Positions 15,221-23,345 of a DNA stretch of 64,000 nucleotides are shown here, one piece after another. Numbering within the stretch: position 1 is the stretch's first letter; each line of letters starts with the position of its first letter. The notes beneath the pieces are model-generated. The model searched no databases, was not told where the DNA came from, and worked only from the letters and a program-made list of their open reading frames with translations. Source of the stretch: Streptomyces hyaluromycini (lineage in GTDB: Bacteria > Actinomycetota > Actinomycetes > Streptomycetales > Streptomycetaceae); the NCBI RefSeq assembly GCF_002217755.1, contig NZ_BCFL01000028.1, forward strand, positions 88,063 to 152,062. Reading direction: 5' to 3'. A program made the translations under genes and the position numbers.

Positions 15221-16081
15221 ATGCAGAACGGTCCCGCGGTACGCCGCCGGAAACTGGGCGCCGAACTGCGCACACTGCGCACCGGCGCCGGCCTCACGAG
15301 CGGTGAGGCCGCCCGTCTGGTGGGCTGGCATCAGTCGAAAGTGAGCCGGATCGAGACCGGCGCCAGCGGTGTGAAACCGGCCGATGTGCGGTTACTCCTG
15401 GACGCCTACGGTGTGGTCGAGGGGCAACTGCGCGAGTTGCTCCTGGTGTTGGCGGGGTCGGAGGACACGGCGGGACGGCACCACTGGTGGCACGCCTACC
15501 GCGGGGTACTGCCGCCCGCCTACCGGGATTTCATCAGCCTGGAGTCGCAGGCCAGCGCCATGCGCACACTGGAGACCTCGGTCGTGCCGGGGCTGCTGCA
15601 GACCCCGGAGTACGCGCGTGCGGTGACCCGGGCCGCCGTGGACGGGCGGGACGACGAGGCCCTGGACGCCCTGGTGGAGGTGCGTCTGGCCAGGCAGGAC
15701 GTGCTGCACAACGATCCGCCGCTGGAGCTGAGCGCGGTCCTGGACGAGGCGGTACTGCGCCGGGAGGTGGGCGGTCCCGGTGTGATGGCGCGGCAGCTGG
15801 CGCGGCTGATGGAGGCCGCCCGGTTGCCCCAAGTACGGCTCCAGGTGCTGCCGTTCGCGGCCGGGGCGCATGTCGGCATCACCGGACCTTTCGTAATCTT
15901 CTCATTTCCGAGCACTTCTGATCTGGACGTGGTTGTTATCGACCAGCTGACGAGTAGCCTCTACCTGGAGCGGAAAGAAGACCTCCAGGCCTACACAGAG
16001 GCCTTCGACACGCTTCGGATCCACGCCCTTTCGCCCGAGGACTCGCTGGATTACATCGCCGTGATAGCTGACGGCACGTAA
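15221..16081 (+). CDS. WhiJ-type XRE regulator with DUF5753 and a TTA codon
   Basis: 286-aa regulator: XRE helix-turn-helix at about residues 15-65 (RLVGWHQSKVSRIETGASGV) followed by the long DUF5753 domain (VVPGLLQTPEYARAVT, LPFAAGAHVGITGPFVIFSF). In Streptomyces such proteins pair with a DUF397 protein and an ATPase, as at whiJ and abaA-type loci, and act in development or secondary metabolism. Codon 58 (15392-15394) is TTA, read only by the bldA tRNA, so the protein should be made late in growth. The DUF397 partner follows after 9 bases and the ATPase is divergent, giving a complete module. Confidence 0.92.
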   Translation: MQNGPAVRRRKLGAELRTLRTGAGLTSGEAARLVGWHQSKVSRIETGASGVKPADVRLLLDAYGVVEGQLRELLLVLAGSEDTAGRHHWWHAYRGVLPPAYRDFISLESQASAMRTLETSVVPGLLQTPEYARAVTRAAVDGRDDEALDALVEVRLARQDVLHNDPPLELSAVLDEAVLRREVGGPGVMARQLARLMEAARLPQVRLQVLPFAAGAHVGITGPFVIFSFPSTSDLDVVVIDQLTSSLYLERKEDLQAYTEAFDTLRIHALSPEDSLDYIAVIADGT

Positions 16082-16090
16082 GGAGGCACC

Positions 16091-16318
16091 ATGACCGCAC
16101 TGCCTCGGAACGTACCTTCAAGTGCTGATCTGCACGGATTGCGGTGGCTGCGCAGCAGCTACAGCACCGGAGCGAACAACTGTGTGGAGACGGCACGGCC
16201 GCGCTCCGGCCCGTCGGCCGGACTGCTCGCCGTGCGCGACTCCAAGGCTCCGGCCGGACCCGCCCTGCTCTTCTCCCCCGAGAGCTGGACGGGTTTCGTG
16301 ACCGCGCTCGCCGACTGA
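16091..16318 (+). CDS. DUF397 protein, partner of WhiJ-type regulator
   Basis: 75-aa DUF397 protein with the family core LRWLRSSYSTGANNCVETA, VAVRD-like LLAVRDSKAPAGPALLFSP and WTGFVTAL. Proteins of this family are thought to bind the paired XRE regulator and change its DNA binding. AAGGAGG precedes the ATG. It is the second gene of the XRE-DUF397 operon. Confidence 0.93.
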   Translation: MTALPRNVPSSADLHGLRWLRSSYSTGANNCVETARPRSGPSAGLLAVRDSKAPAGPALLFSPESWTGFVTALAD

Positions 16319-16379
16319 TCAGCCCAAGAAGAGTCTGATCAGATTCGAACGAAATCGATCAGAATGAAACTGATCAGAC
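16315..16379. terminator. TGATCAG repeat cluster and long stem between convergent DUF397 and bioF genes
   Basis: Four copies of (C/T)GATCAG within 63 bases (16315-16322, 16335-16342, 16356-16362, 16370-16377). GTCTGATCAG (16333-16342) and CTGATCAGAC (16370-16379) form a perfect 10-bp inverted repeat with a 27-base loop. The stretch is unusually AT-rich. Most simply a bidirectional terminator between convergent genes, but the iterated TGATCA palindrome could also be a protein site. Confidence 0.5.
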
Positions 16380-16444
16380 GCCAAGCCGTTCCATGACCGA
16401 CTCCGTATCCGCTTGCGAGCCAGGCCCGGCCGTGTCACGCCGAC

Positions 16445-17572
16445 TCATGGTCGTGTCTCGCCGATCACACGTACAGCGCGTTCGATCTCGGCCCCGGAGA
16501 GGTCCGCACGGGCGGTCAGCCTGAGCCGTGAGATGCCGTCCGGCACCGACGGCGGACGGAAACAGCCCACGGTCAGGCCTGCCGTCCGGCAGTCGGCCGC
16601 CCACTGCACGGCCTGCTCCGGGGACGGGGCCCGCACGGAGACCACCGCGGCGTCCGGACGCACCGCTTCCAGACCCGCGGCGGTCAGCCGTGCGTGCAGT
16701 TCCGCGGCCACCTCGCGGGCCCGGGCCGCGCGCCCGGGCTCACGGCGCAGCAGCCGCAGGGCCGCCAGCGCCGCGCCCGCCGCGGCCGGGGCCAGGCCGG
16801 TGTCGAAGATGAAGGTCCGGGCCGCGTTGACCAGATGGTCGATCACCCGGGCCGGGCCCAGCACCACCCCGCCCTGGCTGCCCAGCGACTTCGACAGGGT
16901 CGCCGTGACCACCACGTCGTCGGCCCCGGAGAGCCCGGCCGCGTACGGCGCGCCCCGCCCGCCGTCCCCGAGGACCCCGAGCCCGTGCGCGTCGTCGACC
17001 AGCAGCCCGGCGCCGTGCTCCCGGCACGCCTCGGCCAGCGCGGCCAGCGGTGCCGCGTCCCCGTCGACCGAGAACACCGTGTCGGAGACGGCCACCGCGG
17101 GCCCCTCGTGGGTCCCGAGCGCCTTGCGCACGGCGTCCGGGTCGGCGTGCCCGACGACCTGGGTGGTGCCCCGGGCCAGCCGGCAGCCGTCGATCAGGGA
17201 GGCGTGGTTGAGCGCGTCGGAGACGATCAGGGAGCCGTGCGGGCCGAGCACGGTGACGGCGGCCAGGTTGGCCGCGTAGCCGGAGGAGAAGACCAGGGCG
17301 GCCTCGAACCCGCAGAATCCGGCCAGCTCCCGCTCCAGTTCGGTGTGGAGTTCGGTGGTGCCGGTCACCAGCCGGGAGCCGGTGGAGCCGCCGCCCCAGG
17401 TCCGGGCCGCCGCGGCCGCGCCCTCGGCGACCTCCGGATGGCGGGCGAGGCCCAGGTAGTCGTTGCTCGCCAGGTCCAGCAGCGGCGAGTCGGCGGGGCG
17501 GGGGCGCAGGGTCCGTACGAGTCCGGCGCGGCGGCGCTGCTCCGCCTGATCGTCGATCCAGCCGAACGCCAT
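16445..17572 (-). CDS. bioF: 8-amino-7-oxononanoate synthase
   Basis: 375-aa PLP enzyme that condenses pimeloyl-ACP (or CoA) with alanine in biotin synthesis. It is an alpha-oxoamine synthase: LASNDYLGLARHPEV at the start, GSTGSRLVTGT, HASLIDGCRL, VDDAHGLGVLG, and the PLP lysine in TLSKSLGSQGG. GGAGGGG lies upstream of the ATG at 17572. It is divergent from bioB, with an inverted repeat between them. Length is normal. Confidence 0.95.
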   Translation of the reverse strand: MAFGWIDDQAEQRRRAGLVRTLRPRPADSPLLDLASNDYLGLARHPEVAEGAAAAARTWGGGSTGSRLVTGTTELHTELERELAGFCGFEAALVFSSGYAANLAAVTVLGPHGSLIVSDALNHASLIDGCRLARGTTQVVGHADPDAVRKALGTHEGPAVAVSDTVFSVDGDAAPLAALAEACREHGAGLLVDDAHGLGVLGDGGRGAPYAAGLSGADDVVVTATLSKSLGSQGGVVLGPARVIDHLVNAARTFIFDTGLAPAAAGAALAALRLLRREPGRAARAREVAAELHARLTAAGLEAVRPDAAVVSVRAPSPEQAVQWAADCRTAGLTVGCFRPPSVPDGISRLRLTARADLSGAEIERAVRVIGETRP

Positions 17573-17632
17573 GGCCCCTCCGGTGATTTTGTAGGCAGTG
17601 GACAGACCCTAGCGGGACCATCAGGCACCCAC

Positions 17633-17652
17633 CGTGTGGCAATACCCACACG
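17633..17652. promoter_or_regulatory. Inverted repeat in the bioF/bioB divergent promoter region
   Basis: CGTGTGG (17633-17639) and CCACACG (17646-17652) with a 6-base spacer lie midway between bioF and bioB. This is a candidate operator for a biotin regulator; the sequence does not obviously match the BirA or BioQ sites I know, and no regulator gene is nearby. Confidence 0.45.
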
Positions 17653-17719
17653 TTGAACTGACAGGGTTGTGCAAACTCTCCTTGGCCCGGAGCAGCCTCG
17701 TAGTACAGGATCGGCTCTC

Positions 17720-18961
17720 ATGGACCTGCTGAACACGCTGGTGGACAAGGGGCTTCGGCGCGAGCTGCCGACCCGCGAGGAAGCGCTCGCCGTACTGGCG
17801 ACCTCCGACGACGACGTGCTCGACGTGGTGGCCGCGGCCGGCAAGGTGCGCCGGCACTGGTTCGGACGGCGCGTGAAACTCAACTACCTGGTCAACCTCA
17901 AGTCGGGCCTGTGTCCGGAGGACTGCTCCTACTGCTCGCAGCGGCTCGGCTCCTCCACCGGGATCCTGAAGTACAGCTGGCTGAAGCCCGACGAGGCCTC
18001 GAAGGCGGCCGCCGCGGGCCTGGCCGGGGGCGCCAAGCGGGTCTGCCTGGTGGCCAGCGGACGCGGTCCGACCGACCGGGACGTGGACCGGGTCGCGGGC
18101 ACCATCAAGGCCATCAAGGAGCAGAACGAGGGCGTCGAGGTGTGCGCCTGCCTCGGCCTGCTCTCCGACGGCCAGGCGGAGCGGCTGCGCGAGGCGGGTG
18201 CGGACGCCTACAACCACAACCTCAACATGTCCGAGGGAACGTACGGGGACATCACGACCACGCACACGTACGCCGACCGGGTGGACACGGTCAACAAGGC
18301 GCACGCGGCGGGGCTGTCGGCCTGCTCCGGCCTGATCGCCGGCATGGGCGAGACCGACGAGGACCTGGTCGACGTGGTCTTCTCGCTGCGCGAGCTGGAC
18401 CCGGACTCCGTTCCGGTGAACTTCCTGATCCCGGTCGAGGGCACCCCGCTGGCCAAGGAGTGGAACCTCACCCCGCAGCGCTGCCTGCGCATCCTGGCGA
18501 TGGTGCGGTTCGTCTGCCCCGACGTGGAGGTGCGGATCGCGGGCGGCCGCGAGGTCCATCTGCGCACCATGCAGCCGCTCGCGCTGCACCTGGCCAACTC
18601 GATCTTCCTCGGCGACTACCTGACCACCGAGGGCCAGGCCGGCCAGGCCGACCTGGAGATGATCGCGGACGCCGGGTTCGTGGTGGAGGGCGCCGACGAG
18701 GTGACGCTGCCGCAGCACCGGGCCGAGGTCCAGGGGGGCGGCTGCGGATCGCACGGGGCCGAGGGTGCCGGGTGCGGGTCGCACGGGGCGGAGGGCGCGG
18801 GCTGCGGGGCGCACGCGGGCGAGGGTGCCGGGTGCGGGTCGGTGTGCGGTTCCCACGAAGGTGCGGCCGAGGCGGTGACCGTCCCCGCCAACGAGCCGCG
18901 CACCGACCTGGTCGCCGTCCGCCGCCGGGGTGCCGGAACGGACCTCGCGCCCAATGCCTGA
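17720..18961 (+). CDS. bioB: Biotin synthase with Gly/Cys/His-rich C-terminal extension
   Basis: 413-aa radical SAM enzyme that inserts sulfur into dethiobiotin. The 4Fe-4S motif is CPEDCSYC (C65, C69, C72). The core ends near residue 335; about 75 residues follow that ordinary BioB lacks. Residues about 338-385 hold imperfect repeats of GCGSHGAEGA with at least six cysteines and several histidines, then a conserved-looking end RTDLVAVRRRGAGTDLAPNA. I recall similar tails in Streptomyces BioB. The tail could hold metal or help rebuild the 2Fe-2S cluster that is consumed as sulfur donor (inference). The ATG at 17720 is used; an in-frame GTG at 17669 would add 17 non-homologous residues. It overlaps bioA by 8 bases. 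Confidence 0.96.
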   Translation: MDLLNTLVDKGLRRELPTREEALAVLATSDDDVLDVVAAAGKVRRHWFGRRVKLNYLVNLKSGLCPEDCSYCSQRLGSSTGILKYSWLKPDEASKAAAAGLAGGAKRVCLVASGRGPTDRDVDRVAGTIKAIKEQNEGVEVCACLGLLSDGQAERLREAGADAYNHNLNMSEGTYGDITTTHTYADRVDTVNKAHAAGLSACSGLIAGMGETDEDLVDVVFSLRELDPDSVPVNFLIPVEGTPLAKEWNLTPQRCLRILAMVRFVCPDVEVRIAGGREVHLRTMQPLALHLANSIFLGDYLTTEGQAGQADLEMIADAGFVVEGADEVTLPQHRAEVQGGGCGSHGAEGAGCGSHGAEGAGCGAHAGEGAGCGSVCGSHEGAAEAVTVPANEPRTDLVAVRRRGAGTDLAPNA

Positions 18962-20234
18962 CCTGAGCGTCCCGGAGCTGCTGGACCTCGACCGCCGGCA
19001 CGTCTGGCATCCGTACGGTCCGATGCCCGGCCGGGCCGAGCCGCTCGTCGTGGAATCGGCGAGCGGGGTCCGGCTGCGGCTCGCGGACGGCTCGGGCGAG
19101 TTGGTCGACGGCATGTCGTCGTGGTGGTCGGCGATCCACGGCTACAACCACCCGGTGCTCAACGAGGCCGCGCACGACCAGCTCGGCCGGATGAGTCATG
19201 TGATGTTCGGCGGGCTCACCCACGAGCCCGCCGTCCGCCTGGCGAAGCTCCTCGTCGACATCACGCCCGCCGGCCTGGAGCATGTCTTCCTCGCCGACTC
19301 GGGGTCCGTGTCGGTCGAGGTCGCGGTGAAGATGTGCCTGCAGTACTGGCGCTCCCTCGGCCGCCCCGCCAAGCAGCGCCTGCTGACCTGGCGCGGCGGC
19401 TACCACGGGGACACCTGGCAGCCGATGTCGGTCTGCGACCCCGAGGGCGGGATGCACGAGCTCTGGTCCGGGGTGCTGCCCCGGCAGGTGTTCGCCGACG
19501 CGCCGCCGGCGGAGTACGAGGAGTCGTACGCCGGGCATCTGCGGTCGATGATCGAGCGGCACGCGCACGAGCTGGCCGCGGTGATCGTGGAGCCGGTGGT
19601 GCAGGGCGCCGGCGGGATGCGCTTCCACTCCCCCGCCTACCTGCGGGTGCTGCGCGAGGCCTGCGACGCGCACGACGTGCTGCTGGTGTTCGACGAGATC
19701 GCGACCGGCTTCGGGCGTACCGGCGCGCTGTTCGCGGCGGACCACGCGGCCGTCACCCCGGACGTGATGTGCGTGGGCAAGGCGCTGACCGGCGGCTATC
19801 TGACGATGGCGGCGACCCTGTGCACGCCCGGGGTGGCCGAGGGGATCTCGCGGGGCGAGGTGCCGGTGCTGGCCCACGGGCCGACGTTCATGGCCAACCC
19901 GCTCGCGGCCTCGGTGGCCTGCGCCTCGCTCGGGCTGCTGCTGGGCCAGGACTGGCTCGCGGAGGTCAAGCGGATCGAGGCGGGGCTGCGGGAGGGCCTG
20001 GCGCCCGCCCGGGAGATCCCCGGCGTGCGGGACGTGCGGATCCTCGGCGCCATCGGGGTCGTCCAGCTCGACCACGAAGTCGACATGAAGGCCGCGACGG
20101 CCGCCGCGGTGCGCCAGGGCGTGTGGCTGCGGCCGTTCCGCGACCTGGTGTACACGATGCCGCCGTACGTCACGGGTGACGCGGACGTGGCACGGATCGC
20201 GCGTGCGGTGTGCGCCGCCGCGCGGGAGGGATGA
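18954..20234 (+). CDS. bioA: Adenosylmethionine--8-amino-7-oxononanoate aminotransferase
   Basis: 426-aa PLP class III aminotransferase that makes 7,8-diaminopelargonate using SAM as amino donor. Signature stretches are HVWHPYGPM, DGMSSWWSAIHGYNHP, RGGYHGDTW, LVFDEIATGFGRTG, and the PLP lysine in CVGKALTGGYLTMA. The start MPDLSVPELLDLDRRHVWHP overlaps the bioB stop; an earlier in-frame ATG at 18930 would overlap more and has no ribosome site. It overlaps bioD with an ATGA junction. Confidence 0.96.
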   Translation: MPDLSVPELLDLDRRHVWHPYGPMPGRAEPLVVESASGVRLRLADGSGELVDGMSSWWSAIHGYNHPVLNEAAHDQLGRMSHVMFGGLTHEPAVRLAKLLVDITPAGLEHVFLADSGSVSVEVAVKMCLQYWRSLGRPAKQRLLTWRGGYHGDTWQPMSVCDPEGGMHELWSGVLPRQVFADAPPAEYEESYAGHLRSMIERHAHELAAVIVEPVVQGAGGMRFHSPAYLRVLREACDAHDVLLVFDEIATGFGRTGALFAADHAAVTPDVMCVGKALTGGYLTMAATLCTPGVAEGISRGEVPVLAHGPTFMANPLAASVACASLGLLLGQDWLAEVKRIEAGLREGLAPAREIPGVRDVRILGAIGVVQLDHEVDMKAATAAAVRQGVWLRPFRDLVYTMPPYVTGDADVARIARAVCAAAREG

Positions 20235-20953
20235 GCATGCCGATCCTGGTGATCACGGGGACGGGCACGGAGGTCGGCAAGACGGTCACCACGGCCGCGG
20301 TCGCCGCCGCCGCGGTCGCGGCGGGCCGTTCGGTGGCGGTCCTGAAAGCCGCGCAGACGGGGGTACGACCGGACGAGCGCGGGGACGCCGAGGAGGTCGC
20401 GCGGCTCGCGGGTGCCGTGACGGCGTCCGAAGTGGCCCGCTTCCCCGAGCCGTTGGCGCCGGGCACGGCGGCCCGCAGGGCGGGGATGGCCCCCGTGCAT
20501 CCGCAGGACGTGGCGGAGGCCGCCGCGAAGCTGGCCACCGAGCACGAGCTGGTGCTGGTCGAGGGCGCGGGCGGCCTGCTCGTGCGGTTCGACGCGGCGG
20601 GCGGCACGCTGGCGGACGCGGCCCGACTGCTGAACGCGCCGGTGCTGGTGGTGGCGTCGGCCGGTCTTGGCACGCTGAACACGACCGAGCTGACGGCCCG
20701 TGAACTGCGGGCCCGGGAGCTGGAGTTGCTGGGTGTGGTGATCGGCAGCTGGCCCGGTTCCCCGGATCTGGCGTCGCGTTGCAATGTCGCTGACCTTCCG
20801 GAAGTGGCCGGGGCGCCGCTGCTGGGTGCGGTGCCGGCCGGGGCCGGGGCGCTGGCGCCCGCCGACTTCCGTGCGATGGCGCCGAGTTGGCTGTCGGCGC
20901 GGCTGGACGGGAGCTGGGACGCGGAGGCGTTTCGGGGGCGGGTAGCGCCTTAG
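20231..20953 (+). CDS. bioD: Dethiobiotin synthetase
   Basis: 240-aa P-loop ligase closing the ureido ring of dethiobiotin with CO2 and ATP. The Walker A motif is TGTGTEVGKTVT at residues 9-20, the substrate lysine is in LKAAQTG, and VEGAGGLLVR is the conserved middle loop. The ATG at 20231 is in an ATGA overlap with bioA and has GGGAGG upstream. It completes the bioBAD operon; with divergent bioF all four ring-assembly enzymes are present. Pimelate-precursor genes (bioC/H type) are not seen here. Confidence 0.95.
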   Translation: MSMPILVITGTGTEVGKTVTTAAVAAAAVAAGRSVAVLKAAQTGVRPDERGDAEEVARLAGAVTASEVARFPEPLAPGTAARRAGMAPVHPQDVAEAAAKLATEHELVLVEGAGGLLVRFDAAGGTLADAARLLNAPVLVVASAGLGTLNTTELTARELRARELELLGVVIGSWPGSPDLASRCNVADLPEVAGAPLLGAVPAGAGALAPADFRAMAPSWLSARLDGSWDAEAFRGRVAP

Positions 20954-20984
20954 GGGCAGGCCGCGTCGGTCGAGTGCGGCGCCA

Positions 20985-21035
20985 TCGTGGCTGGTCGCGC
21001 AGTTCCCCGCGCCCCTGAAGGGGCGCTCCACCGGC
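20985..21035. terminator. Streptomyces repeat with terminator hairpin between bioD and LuxR gene
   Basis: Contains GCGCAGTTCCCCGCGCCCCT, a sequence very common at Streptomyces gene ends (memory). The hairpin GCGCCCCT (21009-21016)-GA-AGGGGCGC (21019-21026) is perfect. It serves the convergent bioD and LuxR-family genes. Confidence 0.75.
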
Positions 21036-21054
21036 GCCCCCGACCGACGGCCTG

Positions 21055-23229
21055 CTACGGCGACTCCCCAAGTAGCCGTACCAGTTCGATCCGGGATCGA
21101 ATCCCCAACCGGCTGAAGACCCCCCGCAGATGGTGGTCGATGGTGCGGGGGCTGAGGTTGAGCCGGTCGGCGATCTCTCGGTTGGTGGCGCCCTCGGCCG
21201 CCATCCGGGCGACCATCAGCTGCTGGGCGGTGAGCACGGCGGCCGGGTCGGTCCCGGTGTGCGGGGTCAACGGGGTGCCCAGGGCGCGGAGTTCGGCGCG
21301 GGCCTGGGCGGCGCAGTGCGGGGCGCCGAAGGACTCGAAGGCCTCCAGGGCGCTGTGCAGCCGGTCACGGGCCTCGGTGCGCTGCCGCAGCCGGCGCAGC
21401 GCACCGCCGAACAGCAGCTCGGTGCGGGCGCGTTCGAAGTCCCGGGTGCCGCGGGCGTGCAGGTCAAGGGCGGCACGGTAGTGCTGGACCGCCTCGGCGC
21501 CGGGGGCGAGCAGGGCCCGGCAGCGGGCGCTGAGCGCGAGGTCGTCGGTGCTGCGGACGGCGGTGGCCCAGCGGTGGTAGTCGGCGTGCGCGGCGCGGGC
21601 GACCCGGGTGTCGCCGGTGCGGACCGCGGCCTCGACGTAGTGCGGGGTGGCCAGGTGCCGGATGGCCCGGTGGCCGTGTCCGGGACCGAACCCGGCGAGG
21701 GCGCGCAGCCGCGCGGCGGCCGCCGGGAAGCGGCCGTTGGTCAGGTCGAGGAAGGCGAGCGCCCACTGCGCGAGGGCGGCGGGCAGGCCCAGTCCGTGCG
21801 CCAGGGCGTGCGAGCGGGCGGCCGCAGCGCGCTCCCGGCAGGCCTGTTCGTCGCCGGTGACGGCGGCGAACATGGCGAGCGCGGCCTGGAGATGGCAGGC
21901 CCCGTTGTCCTGCCCGGTGGCGTGCGCCTGGCGCAGGGCCTCCTGGGCGGCGGCCTCGGCGGCCCGCGGGCGGCCGGTCCAGAAGTCGGCGTAGGCACGG
22001 AACTCCATGGCCTGCGCTTCCGTCCCGGGGATGCCGCGGGCCCGGGCGGAGGCGGCGGCCCGGAGGGTCGCGGTGACGGTCCGGGTGTGGTCGCCGAGCA
22101 TCAGCGCGGCGATGCCGGAGTGGATCAGCGGACCGGGGGCGCCGCCGGGCCCGCAGCGGCCCGCGGTGGCCTTGAGGAGGACGCGGGCGTCGGCGTAGCG
22201 GCCTTCGACGGCGCAGGCGAGTGCGGCGAGGATGCCGGACGGCGGGAGGTCCAGCCACTGGGCGAGGACATGGGCCTCGCGGCAGCGTCTCAGGTCACCG
22301 GTGTAGACGGCGGCCTCGGTGGCGAGGGCGAGGAGTTCGACGGCGTCGGCGGAACGTTCCTGCCGTACGGCGGCGGTGAGCAGGGCGTCGAAGGCCTCGG
22401 CCGCGTTGCCGGCTCTGAGGGCGAGGACGCCGTTGAGGGCGGAGTTGTCGGTACGGGCGGCGAGCCGTCTGGCCCGGTCGGGCTCCCCGGAGCACCAGGC
22501 GTCGGCGGCGGCCCGGGCGAGCAGCCGGGCCTCCTCGGCCGGGTCGGGGCAGAGGTCGGCGGCGCGTTCGGCGAGGGCGCGGGCCAGGGCGGGCCGCCCT
22601 TCGGCGCGGGCCCGGTCGGCGGCGGTGCGCAATTCCGCCGCGAGCCGGGTGCTGGGGCCGAGCGCGGCGGCGCCCCGGTGCCAGGAGCGGCGGGTCGTCT
22701 CGTCCTTGCCGCCGAGCACCCGGGCGAGCAGCAGGTGGGCCTCGCGCCGGTCGGCCGGTGAGGCGGTCCCGTAGGCGGCGATCCGGGTCCAGGCGTCCCG
22801 GAAGAACACCCCGCCGGCACTGGCGTGGGCGACCCCGGCCGCCTCGGCCGCCTCCAGCGGGCGGGTGTCGAGCCGGCCGGCGGTGACCGCCCGCAGGAAG
22901 GCGTGGGTGGCCACCGGGTACTGGTCGGCGGCGGCGAGCAGCAACAGCAGCCGGGTCTCGTCGGGCAGGACACGGATCTCCCGGCGCAGGGCATGGAGCA
23001 ACCCCGGCGCCAGTTCGGCCGGTTCGACCGGCAGCGGGTCGGCGCCGGCCGCCTGCCGTTCGGTGAGACGCGGCACGAGTTCGGCCACGGCGCGCTGATC
23101 TTCGTATACGACGCGGAGCACCCGGGCGCGGACGCCCTCGGGGAGTGCGGAAGCCGGGCACGGCCCCGCGTCGGTCGGCTGCGGTGGCGAAGTGCGGTCG
23201 AGAGGTGGGGGGTTCACCGGTATCACCAC
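21055..23229 (-). CDS. Large LuxR-family regulator without N-terminal ATPase
   Basis: 724-aa protein with a C-terminal LuxR HTH (LTAQQLMVARMAAEGATNRE, then IADRLNLSPRTIDHHLRGVF). The middle 500 residues are Ala/Arg-rich helical repeats like the TPR-like region of LAL activators. The P-loop ATPase part of classical LAL proteins (about 200-300 residues) is absent: the protein starts where the winged-helix/helical part of a LAL would begin. It faces a secreted lipase gene across 116 bases. LAL regulators next to lipase genes are known in Streptomyces (lipR/lipA), so it may activate the lipase. The GTG start at 23229 has no clear ribosome site and could be leaderless. Confidence 0.85.
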   Translation of the reverse strand: MVIPVNPPPLDRTSPPQPTDAGPCPASALPEGVRARVLRVVYEDQRAVAELVPRLTERQAAGADPLPVEPAELAPGLLHALRREIRVLPDETRLLLLLAAADQYPVATHAFLRAVTAGRLDTRPLEAAEAAGVAHASAGGVFFRDAWTRIAAYGTASPADRREAHLLLARVLGGKDETTRRSWHRGAAALGPSTRLAAELRTAADRARAEGRPALARALAERAADLCPDPAEEARLLARAAADAWCSGEPDRARRLAARTDNSALNGVLALRAGNAAEAFDALLTAAVRQERSADAVELLALATEAAVYTGDLRRCREAHVLAQWLDLPPSGILAALACAVEGRYADARVLLKATAGRCGPGGAPGPLIHSGIAALMLGDHTRTVTATLRAAASARARGIPGTEAQAMEFRAYADFWTGRPRAAEAAAQEALRQAHATGQDNGACHLQAALAMFAAVTGDEQACRERAAAARSHALAHGLGLPAALAQWALAFLDLTNGRFPAAAARLRALAGFGPGHGHRAIRHLATPHYVEAAVRTGDTRVARAAHADYHRWATAVRSTDDLALSARCRALLAPGAEAVQHYRAALDLHARGTRDFERARTELLFGGALRRLRQRTEARDRLHSALEAFESFGAPHCAAQARAELRALGTPLTPHTGTDPAAVLTAQQLMVARMAAEGATNREIADRLNLSPRTIDHHLRGVFSRLGIRSRIELVRLLGESP

Positions 23230-23241
23230 ACCAAAGACGTT

Positions 23242-23278
23242 ACTGGCGAGTTAGTTGACTCGTAAAGACTGGCGACTT
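23242..23278. promoter_or_regulatory. Direct repeat in the LuxR/lipase divergent promoter region
   Basis: ACTGGCGAGTT at 23242-23252 and ACTGGCGACTT at 23268-23278, start-to-start distance 26 bases, with an AT-richer segment (TAGTTGACTCG) between. Candidate activator binding sites for the LuxR-family protein. Confidence 0.4.
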
Positions 23279-23345
23279 CGCCGATGCGGCGCGCGTAGAC
23301 CCGTCCCGACACTCCTGAACAACCCCACCCGTTTCAGGAGGCATC

